A stretch of DNA of 23,655 nucleotides from Rothia gullae (GTDB lineage Bacteria; Actinomycetota; Actinomycetes; Actinomycetales; Micrococcaceae). The position numbers and the translations under genes were made by a program. The stretch is taken from NCBI RefSeq assembly GCF_024294905.1, contig NZ_JANCOC010000014.1:41714-65368 (forward strand), written 5' to 3'. The notes under the pieces were generated by a model that saw only the letters and a program-made list of their open reading frames with translations, was not told the origin of the DNA and did no database searches. Positions 13,970 through 22,374 of this stretch are shown here, one piece after another. Position 1 is the stretch's first letter, and every line of letters begins with the position of its first letter.

Positions 13970-14641
13970 ATGGCATATAAGCCGAAGCGTTCTGGCTCTA
14001 AGAAGAGTGCCCCGAATGCGCGCGCTCGCCGTGCCGCATCCCGCGTGGCGAATGGTGTGAACGCTCCCCGCACTCGCGTTGAGAGCGAGCCCGTGGTGGA
14101 GGCACCGGTGCGCGTGGGTACCCGCGCGATCCGTGAGGAAGAAGTTGCCGAGGCGATTGCCCCGGTTATCTCCGAGTTCTCACTGGTGCTGGAGGGCCTG
14201 AAGATTTCGGGCCCGGCGGCGAACCGCACCGTGAAGATTACGGTGGACTACACCGCTGAGCGTACCGATTCGCTGTCGCTGGATTCCCTCGCGGAGATTT
14301 CCGGTGCGATTTCGAGTGCCCTGGACCGTGCGGATGAAAACGATGAGTTCTTCCCCTACGAGCTGGAGGTGTCCTCGCCGGGTGCTACCCGTGCCCTGAC
14401 TGAGCGCCGCCACTGGGAACGTGCCCGTACCCGCCTGATTGCGGTCACCGCACCCGACGGCACCGAGTACCTGGCGCGTCTGCACGAGGTGCAGGATGAG
14501 GGTCCGGTGCTGGCTCGTAAGAAGAACACGAAGAAGGGCCAGAAGGAGTCGTACCACGAGCCGTCTGTGCTTCCGTGGGAAAATATTGCTTCTGCTCACG
14601 TCGAGATTGACTTCAATTCGTCCGTTGAGCCGGTAGAATAG
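13970..14641 (+). CDS. rimP: Ribosome maturation factor RimP
   Basis: RimP assists 30S subunit maturation. The 223-residue product has the family pattern of a helix with SLAEISGAISSALD, then the conserved YELEVSSPGATRALTERRHWER region. A C-terminal Sm-like beta domain ends with LPWENIASAHVEIDF. It is longer than the typical 150-180 residues because of a basic N-terminal tail (about residues 1-55, rich in Lys, Arg and Ala). Such tails occur in actinobacterial ribosome-associated factors and may bind RNA; that is inference. The ATG at 13970 has only a weak GAAGAGA site. The rimP-nusA-ylxR-infB order is the standard cluster. Confidence 0.93.
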   Translation: MAYKPKRSGSKKSAPNARARRAASRVANGVNAPRTRVESEPVVEAPVRVGTRAIREEEVAEAIAPVISEFSLVLEGLKISGPAANRTVKITVDYTAERTDSLSLDSLAEISGAISSALDRADENDEFFPYELEVSSPGATRALTERRHWERARTRLIAVTAPDGTEYLARLHEVQDEGPVLARKKNTKKGQKESYHEPSVLPWENIASAHVEIDFNSSVEPVE

Positions 14642-14657
14642 AGTTATTAAAGCTTCA

Positions 14658-14728
14658 GGCACGGGGTGTACCGTGCCAGGTATATACCGTTCGGGAGCCG
14701 GGGCGCATTGAGCGTCCCGGCGCCGTGC
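14658..14728 (+). promoter_or_regulatory. Tandem hairpins in the nusA leader
   Basis: Hairpin A pairs GGCACGG (14658-14664) with CCGTGCC (14671-14677). Hairpin B pairs GCCGGGGCGC (14697-14706) with GCGTCCCGGC (14712-14721). The sequence CCGTGC recurs at 14723-14728 and could pair with GCACGG of hairpin A instead, giving a mutually exclusive fold. No U tract is present. NusA-dependent control is possible but inferred. Confidence 0.5.
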
Positions 14729-14750
14729 TAACTGGGAAAGGCTGAAAAGC

Positions 14751-15821
14751 GTGGAGGATATTAAAACTATTGACCTGGGCGCACTGCGCGCATTGGCGAA
14801 GCAGCGCTCTCTCGTCCTGGAGGAGCTCTTCACCCTGGTTGAGAACGCCCTGCTGATTGCATACATGAAGCAGCCCGGCGCTATTAAGGGCTCTCGTGCC
14901 GTCATCGACCACACCACCGGTGAGTTCGTCATTCTGGCTCCTGAGCTTGATGAGGACAACCAGAAGATTGACGAGTTCGACGATACCCCGAACAACTTTG
15001 GCCGTATCGCTGCCGCAACCGTCCGTCAGGTGCTCTCGCAGCGTCTGCGTGACGCTGAGGACGCATCCGTTCTGGGCGAGTTCAAGGACCGTGAGGGCAC
15101 CCTGGTGTCCGGCGTGATCCAGCAGGGCAACAACCCGCGTATGGTTCAGGTTGACCTGGGCACCGTTGAAGCTGTTCTGCCCAGCAATGAGCAGGTTCCG
15201 GGCGAGAAGTACCCGCACGGCTCCCGCCTGCGCGCCTACCTGGTTGAGGCTCGCCGCGGCCTGAAGGGTCCCTCGATTGTGGTTTCTCGTTCGCACCCGA
15301 ACCTGGTTCTGCGCCTGTTCGAGCACGAGGTTCCCGAAATCTCTGAGGGCCTGGTTTCCATTAACTCCATCGCCCGTGAAGCTGGTCACCGCTCCAAGAT
15401 TGCGGTGTCCGCGAAGAACCCGACCATTAACGCTAAGGGTGCGTGCATCGGCGATATGGGTGCCCGCGTGCGTGCGGTTGCTGCTGAGCTGAACGACGAG
15501 AAGATTGACATTGTCGACTACTCGACCGATCCGGCAACCTTCATCGCTGCGGCGCTGTCCCCGGCGAAGGTTACCGAGGTTATTATCGCGAACCCGCGTG
15601 AGTACTCCGCTCGTGCCGTGGTTCCGGATGACCAGTTGTCCCTGGCTATCGGCCGTGAGGGTCAGAATGCACGTTTGGCAGCGAAGCTGACCGGCTGGCG
15701 TATCGATATTCTCTCCGAGTCCAAATACGCTCAGGTTCGTGCCGAGGAAGAGGTTGCAGCTCGCGTGGCTCGTAGCCTGGCTGAAGACGCAGCAGAAGAG
15801 TCCGCACAGGACGCTGAATAA
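14751..15821 (+). CDS. nusA: Transcription termination/antitermination factor NusA
   Basis: NusA binds RNA polymerase and nascent RNA to control pausing, termination and rRNA antitermination. The 356-residue product has the N-terminal polymerase-binding domain (1-100, with VENALLIAYMKQPGA), an S1 domain (about 108-175, GTLVSGVIQQGNN to LRAYLVEARRG) and two KH domains. KH1 is near 200-270 (VPEISEGLVSINSIAREAG, ACIGDMGARVRAV); KH2 is near 275-340 (VVPDDQLSLAIGREGQNARLAAKLTGWRIDI). It lacks the acidic C-terminal repeats of E. coli NusA, as usual in actinobacteria. A short acidic tail follows. The start is GTG at 14751 with a modest GAAAGG site about 10 nt upstream. Confidence 0.97.
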   Translation: MEDIKTIDLGALRALAKQRSLVLEELFTLVENALLIAYMKQPGAIKGSRAVIDHTTGEFVILAPELDEDNQKIDEFDDTPNNFGRIAAATVRQVLSQRLRDAEDASVLGEFKDREGTLVSGVIQQGNNPRMVQVDLGTVEAVLPSNEQVPGEKYPHGSRLRAYLVEARRGLKGPSIVVSRSHPNLVLRLFEHEVPEISEGLVSINSIAREAGHRSKIAVSAKNPTINAKGACIGDMGARVRAVAAELNDEKIDIVDYSTDPATFIAAALSPAKVTEVIIANPREYSARAVVPDDQLSLAIGREGQNARLAAKLTGWRIDILSESKYAQVRAEEEVAARVARSLAEDAAEESAQDAE

Positions 15822-15867
15822 GCATTAGCCCTGGTGAGGGGTGTATCCCGCGGCATATCCTTTTGAT

Positions 15868-15916
15868 GCAGGCGCAAGAGATCGGGCAGCACCGTGCCCG
15901 GTGTACTTGCGCCTGC
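15868..15916 (+). terminator. Compound hairpin after nusA
   Basis: GCAGGCGCAAG (15868-15878) pairs perfectly with CTTGCGCCTGC (15906-15916). The loop holds a second stem, CGGGCA (15883-15888) with TGCCCG (15895-15900). TTTT appears only 7 nt after the arm. It fits a terminator or attenuator between nusA and ylxR-infB. Confidence 0.65.
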
Positions 15917-15925
15917 GTCACAGTT

Positions 15926-15956
15926 TTGCCCATGATTCTTAAAAACGGGATACACT
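15926..15956 (+). promoter_or_regulatory. Candidate promoter for ylxR-infB
   Basis: TTGCCC (15926-15931) and TACACT (15951-15956) are separated by 19 bp, right after the compound hairpin. TACACT is a usual actinobacterial -10. The leader to ylxR would be about 110 nt. The spacer is long, so confidence is moderate. Confidence 0.4.
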
Positions 15957-16072
15957 ATTAAGATGTGCCGGTGCGTAACCGGGCGCTTTATCGTGCCCTC
16001 ACACGCACCGGATAGAGCATCACGAATGTACTGCGAACGCGGTTCTACACACGCTAGAGAGGGGAGAGGACC

Positions 16073-16414
16073 ATGAGCGATCACGACCTCACCGCAACCT
16101 CCGAAGCATTTGAAGGACCGATCCGCACCTGCATCGGATGCCGTGCCCGCGATGAACAGCGCAACCTGCTGCGCATCGCCCGCACACCCGTCACGTCTGC
16201 TACCGAGCAGGTGGACACCCCGCCCTATCAGCCCGATGTGGCGGGAACTATGCCCGGACGAGGCGCTTGGATCCATCCGAGTGAAAAGTGCGTAGCCGCT
16301 CTGCAGAAAAAGAACGGTCTGGCGCGCGCCTTCAAGAAAGCGGTCCCTGTAGCCCAGTTGCAGGCGTGCTGTGAGCAGATTCGAGTCGTTATTGCGGACT
16401 CGACCCCCTCATAG
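16073..16414 (+). CDS. ylxR: YlxR-family (DUF448) RNA-binding protein
   Basis: YlxR (RnpM-type) proteins are small nucleic-acid-binding proteins encoded between nusA and infB. Members have been linked to RNase P and to transcription control, so the exact role here is not certain. The 113-residue product has the family start RTCIGCRARDEQRNLLRI near residues 18-35. The central motif PGRGAWIHPSEKCVAALQKK is near 61-80, followed by the basic NGLARAFKKAV. The middle loop (TPVTSATEQVDTPPYQPDV) is variable in the family. The ATG at 16073 follows a purine-rich GAGAGGGGAGAGG. Normal length for the family. Confidence 0.92.
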   Translation: MSDHDLTATSEAFEGPIRTCIGCRARDEQRNLLRIARTPVTSATEQVDTPPYQPDVAGTMPGRGAWIHPSEKCVAALQKKNGLARAFKKAVPVAQLQACCEQIRVVIADSTPS

Positions 16415-16501
16415 ACACTTTTCGGGTATATGCCCTCTGTAAGTCAACGAGTTTGACGACTTCTTATCTGAAAGCGAGTCAGAAAACTGATGGATATCTA
16501 A

Positions 16502-16617
16502 TGAGTGCCGCGAAATGAGTACCCTTTCGTGCTCACCCACCGGCAATTTCACGAATTCGCGCGCCTTCGGGCGTGCCCCCCGTAAACATTAGTGTCCGCA
16601 CCATTTCCGGTGCGGAC
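16502..16617 (+). other. Two hairpins in the infB leader
   Basis: Hairpin 16502-16535 pairs TGAGTGC plus CGAAA with TTTCG plus TGCTCA, with small bulges. Hairpin 16594-16617 is a perfect GTCCGCACC/GGTGCGGAC stem with a 6-nt loop. It ends 7 nt before the infB ribosome site (GGAG, 16625-16628), so it could affect access to it. The 219-bp gap holds no gene. A TTGACG at 16453 could be a -35, but no convincing -10 follows. Confidence 0.5.
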
Positions 16618-16633
16618 CGGGAATGGAGAAAAT

Positions 16634-19450
16634 TTGGCTCAGCCTCGAGTACACGAGTTTGCTAAAGAAGTAGGCGTACCTTCCAAGGAAGTTATCGCCA
16701 AGCTCAAGGATATGGGCGAGTTCGTTAAGAGCTCCTCTTCCACCCTGAACCCCATGGTTCTGAAGAAGCTGCGCGCGGAATTCCCCGCCGCAGCCGCTAA
16801 GCCTGCCGCAAAGGCAGCACCCGCGGAGTCGGCAGCTAAGCCGGCACCCAAGCCCGTAGCGGCAAAGCCCGCCGCTAAGCCTGCGGCAACCGCCAAGCCC
16901 GCAGCGGCAAAGCCCGCCGCTAAGCCCGCAGCAGCTGAGAGCGCCGCTCCCAAGCCTGCAGCAGCTAAGCCCGCCGCAAAGCCGGCAGCAGCAGCTCCCA
17001 AGCCCGGTGGCCCCCGCCCGGGTAACAACCCCTTCGCATCCCAGCAGGGCATGGCACGCCCCGAGGCTACCCCGAAGCCGGCAGCACCCAAGCCTGCCGC
17101 TCCGAAGCCCGGCCCTCGCCCCGGTAACAACCCCTTCGCTTCCCAGCAGGGTATGAAGCGTGGCGGTGGCGACTCGCAGCGTTCCGGCGGTCCCCGTCCG
17201 GCACGTAACGGCCGTCCCAGTGGCAACGGTGGCGCACGCCCTGGCGGTAACGGCGGTCCCCGCCCCGCAGGCGGCGCACGTCCCGGTGGTAACGGTGGCC
17301 CCCGTCCGGCAGCTGGCGCACGTCCTGGCGCACCCCGTCCGGCTGGTGGCGGCGGTGCACGCCCGAACCCCTCGATGATGCCCAAGGTTTCCAACGTTGG
17401 TGGCGGCGCGTCCGGTTCCAACAACGGCGGCGGTAACGGCGGCGGCACACGTCGCGGCGGCGGTTCCGGCGGCTTCAACCGCGGTCCGGGTCGTCCCGGC
17501 CCCGGCGGTCGCGGCAACGCACAGGGTGCATTCGGTCGCGGTGGCTCCAAGCGTAAGGGCCGCAAGTCCAAGGCAGCTCGCCGCCATGAGCAGGAGCAGC
17601 TGAACGTACCGGCACCCGGTGGCGTGGTTGTTCCTCGCGGCGACGGCTCGACCGAGATTCGTCTGCGCCGTGGCGCGTCCATCATGGACTTCGCTGAGAA
17701 GATTGGCGCAAACCCGGCATCGCTGATTACGGTTCTCTTCCACCTGGGTGAGATGGCTACCCAGACTCAGTCCCTGGACGAGGAGACCTTCGAGCTGCTG
17801 GGTGCCGAACTGGGTTACTCGATCAAGATCGTTTCCCCGGAGGATGAGGAGCGCGAGCTGCTCGAGTCCTTCGACATCGACCTCGAAGCCGAAGCAGAAG
17901 CTGAGGGCGAGGACGTCCTGGAGGTTCGTCCCCCGGTCGTTACCGTCATGGGTCACGTTGACCACGGTAAGACCCGCCTGCTGGACGCTATCCGTAACAC
18001 CAACGTCATTGAGGGTGAGGCCGGCGGCATTACCCAGCACATTGGTGCATACCAGGTCCACACCACCGTTGAGGGTGAAGACCGCGCGATTACCTTCATC
18101 GATACTCCCGGTCACGAGGCGTTCACCGCTATGCGTGCCCGTGGTGCGAAGGTCACCGACGTGGCAATCCTCGTGGTCGCAGCGGATGACGGCGTTATGC
18201 CCCAGACCGTTGAGGCACTGAACCACGCACAGGCAGCTAACGTGCCGATTGTGGTTGCTGTGAACAAGATCGATAAGGAAGGCGCGTCCCCGGACAAGAT
18301 CCGTGGCCAGCTCACCGAGTACGGTCTGATCCCCGAAGAGTACGGTGGCGACACCATGTTCGTGGACGTCTCCGCTCGCAATGGCACCAACATCGACGAG
18401 CTGCTTGAGGCTGTCACCCTGACCGCTGACGTGCTCGAACTGACCGCTAACCCGAACAAGGAAGCACGCGGCGTTGCTATTGAAGCAAACCTGGACAAGG
18501 GCCGCGGTGCGGTTTCCACCGTTCTGGTTCAGTCCGGTACCCTGCGCGTCGGTGACGCTATCGTTGCCGGTGTTGCTCACGGTCGCGTTCGTGCAATGTT
18601 CGATGAGAACGGTCAGGCTGTGAAGGAAGCTGGCCCGTCCCGCCCCGTTCAGGTGCTGGGTCTGTCCACCGTTCCTCGTGCAGGCGACACCTTCCTCTCC
18701 ACCGAGGAAGAGCGTACCGCTCGTCAGATCGCTGAGAAGCGTGAGGCTGCTGATCGTAACGCTCAGCTGGCTAAGCGTCGTAAGCGCGTGACTCTCGAGT
18801 CCTTCGACGCCGCTGTGGCTGAGGGCAAGATGGACACCCTGAACCTGATCATTAAGGGTGACGTCTCCGGTGCTGTCGAAGCACTGGAAGAGTCTCTGAT
18901 GAAGATTGACGCCGGTGGCGACGAGGTTCAGCTACGCGTCATCCACCGCGGTGTGGGTGCTATTACCCAGAACGACGTGAACCTGGCTACCGTGGACAAC
19001 GCGGTCATCATCGGCTTCAACGTCCGCCCGGCAGAGCGCGTTGCCGAACTTGCCGACCGCGAAGGCGTCGAAATGAAGTTCTACTCGGTCATCTACCGTG
19101 CGATTGAGGAAATTGAGCAGGCCGTCAAGGGTATGCTCAAGCCCGAGTACGAGGAAGTGGAGCTCGGCTCCGCAGAGATCCGCGAGGTCTTCCGCTCCTC
19201 CAAGTGGGGCAACATCGCAGGTTCGATTGTCAAGAACGGCATCATCAAGCGCAACGCCAAGGCACGCCTGGTGCGCGACGGTTCCGTGGTGGCAGAGAAC
19301 CTCACCATCGAGTCGCTGCGTCGTTTCAAGGACGACGCTACCGAGGTTCGCGAAGGTTTCGAGTGTGGTATTGGCCTCGGCTCCTTCAACGACATCAAGG
19401 AAGGCGACATTATCGAGACTTGGGAGATGCGCGAAAAGCCGCGTGTCTAA
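16634..19450 (+). CDS. infB: Translation initiation factor IF-2
   Basis: IF-2 is the GTPase that brings initiator fMet-tRNA to the 30S subunit and promotes 50S joining. The 938-residue product begins with a small IF2-N domain ([20 protein letters not shown]). A very long low-complexity region, about residues 45-325, is first Ala/Lys/Pro repeats (KPAAKPAA) and then Gly/Arg/Pro/Asn-rich. It contains the actinobacterial motif [13 protein letters not shown] twice. The second IF2-N-like domain and G domain follow: GHVDHGKT at 440-447, DTPGH from 490, NKID at 544-547 and [12 protein letters not shown]. Domains II-IV end MREKPRV. The start is TTG at 16634, with GGAG at 16625-16628; the frame is open to 16592 but the extension is leader sequence. 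A rare start codon on an initiation factor gene may limit its expression (inference). Confidence 0.97.
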   Translation: MAQPRVHEFAKEVGVPSKEVIAKLKDMGEFVKSSSSTLNPMVLKKLRAEFPAAAAKPAAKAAPAESAAKPAPKPVAAKPAAKPAATAKPAAAKPAAKPAAAESAAPKPAAAKPAAKPAAAAPKPGGPRPGNNPFASQQGMARPEATPKPAAPKPAAPKPGPRPGNNPFASQQGMKRGGGDSQRSGGPRPARNGRPSGNGGARPGGNGGPRPAGGARPGGNGGPRPAAGARPGAPRPAGGGGARPNPSMMPKVSNVGGGASGSNNGGGNGGGTRRGGGSGGFNRGPGRPGPGGRGNAQGAFGRGGSKRKGRKSKAARRHEQEQLNVPAPGGVVVPRGDGSTEIRLRRGASIMDFAEKIGANPASLITVLFHLGEMATQTQSLDEETFELLGAELGYSIKIVSPEDEERELLESFDIDLEAEAEAEGEDVLEVRPPVVTVMGHVDHGKTRLLDAIRNTNVIEGEAGGITQHIGAYQVHTTVEGEDRAITFIDTPGHEAFTAMRARGAKVTDVAILVVAADDGVMPQTVEALNHAQAANVPIVVAVNKIDKEGASPDKIRGQLTEYGLIPEEYGGDTMFVDVSARNGTNIDELLEAVTLTADVLELTANPNKEARGVAIEANLDKGRGAVSTVLVQSGTLRVGDAIVAGVAHGRVRAMFDENGQAVKEAGPSRPVQVLGLSTVPRAGDTFLSTEEERTARQIAEKREAADRNAQLAKRRKRVTLESFDAAVAEGKMDTLNLIIKGDVSGAVEALEESLMKIDAGGDEVQLRVIHRGVGAITQNDVNLATVDNAVIIGFNVRPAERVAELADREGVEMKFYSVIYRAIEEIEQAVKGMLKPEYEEVELGSAEIREVFRSSKWGNIAGSIVKNGIIKRNAKARLVRDGSVVAENLTIESLRRFKDDATEVREGFECGIGLGSFNDIKEGDIIETWEMREKPRV

Positions 19451-19493
19451 GACTCACACGTTGATGCGCCCGTCACCCGCTAGTGTTCCTGCA

Positions 19494-19524
19494 CCCGCAG
19501 GCTTCTAAAACTGGAGCCTGCGGG
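19494..19524 (+). terminator. Perfect hairpin after infB
   Basis: CCCGCAGGCT (19494-19503) and AGCCTGCGGG (19515-19524) form a perfect 10-bp stem with an 11-nt loop, 43 nt after the infB stop. No U tract follows, so termination may be partial, leaving rbfA-truB readthrough. Confidence 0.6.
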
Positions 19525-19595
19525 GCGGTGCTGGCGGGGCGGGCGCTTCCGCATTACCTGGAACACCTCCGCAACACCCCCAGTGTTTGTGGAAG

Positions 19596-19621
19596 CACCA
19601 CGATATTTCACCACGACATTT
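19596..19621 (+). repeat. 13-bp tandem duplication before the rbfA ribosome site
   Basis: CACCACGATATTT (19596-19608) is followed by CACCACGACATTT (19609-19621), one base different. AAGGAG of rbfA follows two bases later. A small local duplication with no known role. Confidence 0.6.
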
Positions 19622-19634
19622 CAAGGAGAAACAC

Positions 19635-20075
19635 ATGGCTGATGCAGCCCGCGCGGCACGACTTGCCGACCGCATCAAGGTAATTGTGGCGAAGGCGCTG
19701 GAGCGTCGTGTTAAGGATCCCCGCCTCGGTTTTGTGACCATTACCGATGCCCGCGTGACCAACGACCTGCAGCACGCAACCCTGTACTACACCGTGTTCG
19801 GCTCCGAAGAGGACGCCGCAAACACCAAGAAGGCGCTGGAATCCGCTAAGGGTATTCTGCGTGCCGAGGTGGGTAAGAACATCACTGCCCGCCTGACCCC
19901 CACCCTGACTTTCGTCGCTGACGAGGTTCCCGAGAACGCCTTCCACATTGAGGCGCTTCTGCGTGAGACTCGCGAGCGCGACGCCGCCCTGGCTGCTGCA
20001 GCTGAGGGTGCCGAGTACGCTGGTGAGGCTGACCCCTACAAGAAGGATGAGCCTGCCGAAGGTGAGGACGCCTAA
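19635..20075 (+). CDS. rbfA: Ribosome-binding factor A
   Basis: RbfA binds the 30S subunit near helix 1 of 16S rRNA and helps late maturation and cold adaptation. The 146-residue product has the single KH-like fold. ARLADRIKVIVAKALERRVKDPRLGFVTITD at the N-terminus, read in two blocks, contains the family DPRLGFVTIT motif. VTNDLQHATLYYTVFG and LTPTLTFVADEVPENAFHIEALL follow. An acidic C-terminal tail of about 25 residues is added, common in actinobacteria. The ATG at 19635 is set by AAGGAG at 19623-19628. The stop codon abuts the truB start with no intervening base, so the two are translationally coupled. Confidence 0.95.
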   Translation: MADAARAARLADRIKVIVAKALERRVKDPRLGFVTITDARVTNDLQHATLYYTVFGSEEDAANTKKALESAKGILRAEVGKNITARLTPTLTFVADEVPENAFHIEALLRETRERDAALAAAAEGAEYAGEADPYKKDEPAEGEDA

Positions 20076-21173
20076 GTGGCGAAGAAGCAACCTCAGGGCC
20101 CGTCCGGCCTGATGGTCATTGATAAGCCCGCCGGGATGAGCAGCCACGACGCAGTCTCTCAGATGCGTCGTATTGCTGGCACCCGGCGGGTTGGTCACGC
20201 CGGTACGCTGGATCCCGCGGCGACCGGCGTGCTGATTTTGGGTATCAATAAGGCGACGAAGCTGCTGACCTACCTGGTCGGTCAGGATAAAACCTATGAC
20301 GCGACGATTCGCCTGGGCATTGAGACGCTGACTGAGGACGCCGAGGGTGAGCACACCGCCGCGCATCCGGATGCCGTTGAGGCGCTGACCGGTTTGGACG
20401 CTGAGCAGATGCGTGCGCGCATCCTGGAGACTGTGGCGCAGCTCAGTGGCGATATTCTGCAGGTTCCTTCTGCGGTGTCCGCTATCAAGATCAACGGTGT
20501 TCGTTCGTATGCGCGTGTGCGTAGCGGTGAGCAGGTTGAGTTGGTGGCGCGTCCGGTGACGATTAGCGAGTTCACGGTGCATTCCATCAACCCTGGTTTT
20601 GCTGAGTACGTGATTGAGGACCCCGAGAACGAGGGCGAACACGCGGCAACTTCGGTTCCCGTGATTGACTGTGATGTGACGGTTTCGTGCTCCTCGGGCA
20701 CTTACATTCGTGCCTTGGCGCGTGATTTGGGCAAGATTCTGGGCACCGGTGGCCACCTGACGGCTCTTCGCCGTACCCGTGTGGGTGCGGTGGTGCTTGA
20801 GGATGCCGCCGATTTGGCGCAGTTGAAGCAACGCCGTGAAGAATCCGAGGCACCGCTGGAAGATTTGCCGCTGCTTCCCCTGGAGGAAGCGGCACACCGC
20901 ATCTTTGGTGCGCGTGAGCTCTCTGCTGCGGAGGCGAGCGATATTTCCTACGGTCGTCGTATTAGCCCCAGTGGGGACGGATCCGTGGTGAAGCAATCCG
21001 TGCACGCGAGCGCGGATGAGTCCGGCGCGGTGCAGCATGCCAGCGTTGAGGGTATTGTGGCGGGTTTCGCCCCGGACGGTACCTTGGTTGCCCTCCTGGA
21101 GAATAAGAAGCAGCGCGGGAAGGTGCAGGCCGCCCCGGTGCTGGTTTTTGAGGCGAATCGTTCCTTTAACTAG
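20076..21173 (+). CDS. truB: tRNA pseudouridine(55) synthase TruB
   Basis: TruB makes pseudouridine 55 in the T-loop of nearly all tRNAs and acts as a tRNA chaperone. The 365-residue product has SGLMVIDKPAGMSSHDAV at the N-terminus. The catalytic motif GHAGTLDPAATGVL carries Asp46. KTYDATIRLG, the thumb-loop region QVPSAVSAIKINGVRSYARVR, and CSSGTYIRALARDLG follow, as expected for the family. The C-terminal 100 residues hold the actinobacterial TruB C-terminal domain, with a Ser/Ala-rich insertion (SVVKQSVHASADESGAV). The GTG start at 20076 immediately follows the rbfA TAA; its ribosome site (GAGG) lies inside rbfA. The gene sometimes found between rbfA and truB (a DHH phosphoesterase) is absent. 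Confidence 0.96.
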   Translation: MAKKQPQGPSGLMVIDKPAGMSSHDAVSQMRRIAGTRRVGHAGTLDPAATGVLILGINKATKLLTYLVGQDKTYDATIRLGIETLTEDAEGEHTAAHPDAVEALTGLDAEQMRARILETVAQLSGDILQVPSAVSAIKINGVRSYARVRSGEQVELVARPVTISEFTVHSINPGFAEYVIEDPENEGEHAATSVPVIDCDVTVSCSSGTYIRALARDLGKILGTGGHLTALRRTRVGAVVLEDAADLAQLKQRREESEAPLEDLPLLPLEEAAHRIFGARELSAAEASDISYGRRISPSGDGSVVKQSVHASADESGAVQHASVEGIVAGFAPDGTLVALLENKKQRGKVQAAPVLVFEANRSFN

Positions 21174-21226
21174 GCGTTGAAGGCTTATGATGGGCGAAGA
21201 GGGTTCGGTGTTTGTGCCTGCCCACA

Positions 21227-21299
21227 CCTGAATCCCCGAGCCTGATTCCCCAAGCCTGATTGATTCAGGGCCTATTGAATGTGTACCCTATTCATTCAA
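21227..21299 (+). promoter_or_regulatory. Dyads and candidate promoter upstream of the DUF4345 gene
   Basis: CCTGAATC (21227-21234) pairs with GATTCAGG (21262-21269), around direct repeats of CCTGATT; this may end the truB transcript. TTGATT (21260-21265) and TACCCT (21284-21289) form a possible promoter with an 18-bp spacer. A perfect dyad TTGAATG (21275-21281) / CATTCAA (21293-21299) straddles the -10, a placement expected for a repressor operator. No regulator can be named. Confidence 0.4.
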
Positions 21300-21374
21300 C
21301 ACGCTAACGTAAACATCCCTGAACACACATGACTACTCGTGCGGGTGCCGCCCGGCCCTGCTGAAGGAGAGAAG

Positions 21375-22112
21375 ATGAGCGAGAACCAGAGCTCTGCTAA
21401 GAAGGCGAGTGAGCCTCGTACCGCGCCGGTACCTCGCGTGGAGTCTGCGCAGACTGAAGCTACCGTAACCGGGGTTGCTGCTCAGAGCGGTGCCGCGAAG
21501 GCTACCGGTACTAAGAGCGCTGAGCCCATTTCTGTGGCGAAGGCACCCGAGGGTGTTCGTGTAGCCGCACCGGCGTCCGGCGATAAGGCCTCGCAGAAGG
21601 CCGATAGGAAGGCTGAGAAGAAGGCAACCCGCGAGGCGTTTGCCCGCCCCAAGAGCATTGAGGAGGCGGCTAAGCCTCAGAACCGTGCTGCGTTCCGCGC
21701 GGCGGTGGCGCTGTACGGTCTGTTCATGATTGCGTATGGTGTGTGGCAGGTTCTGGGCGGTATCCGCGTCATTCCGGATGCGCCTGCAGATTTTGCGAAC
21801 CCCTCTGTGCAGTCGAACTACGGGTTCTTCGCGGCAACCTATGTGGGTGTGGGCCTGTCCTTCGTGTTCATCGCCCTGAAGTTCAAGTGGGTGAACATGC
21901 TTGCGTTCTCCTGCCTGGTGGTTTTCCTGGGTGGCGTGGGTCGTATCCTGTCGTGGGCGTTCTTCGGCACCCCGCACTGGTTGCTGATTGTGCTGATGGT
22001 GACTGAGCTTGTGATTCCTCCGTGCCTGCTGGTGTGGTACGGCTGGATTAACAAGTCTAATAAGATTCGCGAGGAGATGCTGAAGGCTTCTCGTAACCAG
22101 GCTCGTAAGTAG
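21375..22112 (+). CDS. DUF4345-type four-helix membrane protein
   Basis: A 245-residue integral membrane protein of unknown function. Residues 1-105 are hydrophilic, Ala/Lys/Glu/Ser-rich and probably disordered (several AAK/KAE runs). Four membrane helices follow: AALYGLFMIAYGVWQVLGG-like near 109-128, YGFFAATYVGVGLSFVFIAL near 151-170, MLAFSCLVVFLGGVGRILS near 176-194 and WLLIVLMVTELVIPPCLLVW near 203-222. The pattern NYGFFAATYVGVGL, then FLGGVGRILS, then the E in TELVIPP matches the DUF4345 family. The tail is basic (KASRNQARK). The ATG at 21375 has AAGGAGAG at 21364-21371. The gene sits between truB and ribF, which are more often adjacent in relatives, with its own likely promoter and terminator. 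The family assignment is from pattern memory. Confidence 0.75.
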   Translation: MSENQSSAKKASEPRTAPVPRVESAQTEATVTGVAAQSGAAKATGTKSAEPISVAKAPEGVRVAAPASGDKASQKADRKAEKKATREAFARPKSIEEAAKPQNRAAFRAAVALYGLFMIAYGVWQVLGGIRVIPDAPADFANPSVQSNYGFFAATYVGVGLSFVFIALKFKWVNMLAFSCLVVFLGGVGRILSWAFFGTPHWLLIVLMVTELVIPPCLLVWYGWINKSNKIREEMLKASRNQARK

Positions 22113-22119
22113 TCGTAAC

Positions 22120-22167
22120 GCCCGGGAAGGTTCCTGCCGCACGGTGGGTGTCTGCCCGGGCTTTCTT
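22120..22167 (+). terminator. Terminator after the DUF4345 gene
   Basis: GCCCGGG (22120-22126) pairs with CCCGGGC (22155-22161), enclosing a smaller stem, and is followed by TTTCTT. It lies 7 nt after the stop. Positions 22168-22311 show nothing I can identify; I looked for an FMN riboswitch and did not see its conserved core. Confidence 0.6.
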
Positions 22168-22311
22168 ATGGGTGGGTGCTGCGCATGGATTTTCCAGGTG
22201 CGGAGGTTACACAGTTGCGTGTCAGATACCCCGCCGTATCCGTAAAGGTATGGGGAGAGGGCACCGCCTGTGAGGGGCGCCGTTCCATTCCCTGTTGATT
22301 CTCTTTTTGAA

Positions 22312-22341
22312 TTCTGCATCCTGCCGCCTGTGGTCTAGGAT
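22312..22341 (+). promoter_or_regulatory. Candidate ribF promoter
   Basis: TTCTGC (22312-22317) and TAGGAT (22336-22341) are separated by 18 bp. TAGGAT is a typical actinobacterial -10. Transcription would start about 27 nt before the GTG start of ribF. Confidence 0.45.
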
Positions 22342-22374
22342 GGTTAGGTACATTTATCTTTTTCAGGAGAGCCC

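Noticed and set aside
16589..18580. A 663-codon open frame on the - strand opposite infB
   Set aside because: It is the antisense of the Ala/Gly-rich IF-2 N-terminus; its low-complexity Ala/Gly/Thr/Cys composition is a by-product.
19608..21227. A 539-codon - strand frame opposite rbfA-truB
   Set aside because: Both + strand genes have family motifs and coupled starts; the antisense frame spans gene boundaries and has no ribosome site or recognisable domain.
22168..22374. FMN riboswitch before ribF
   Set aside because: The expected conserved RFN-element blocks are not visible; only weak, non-diagnostic pairing was seen.
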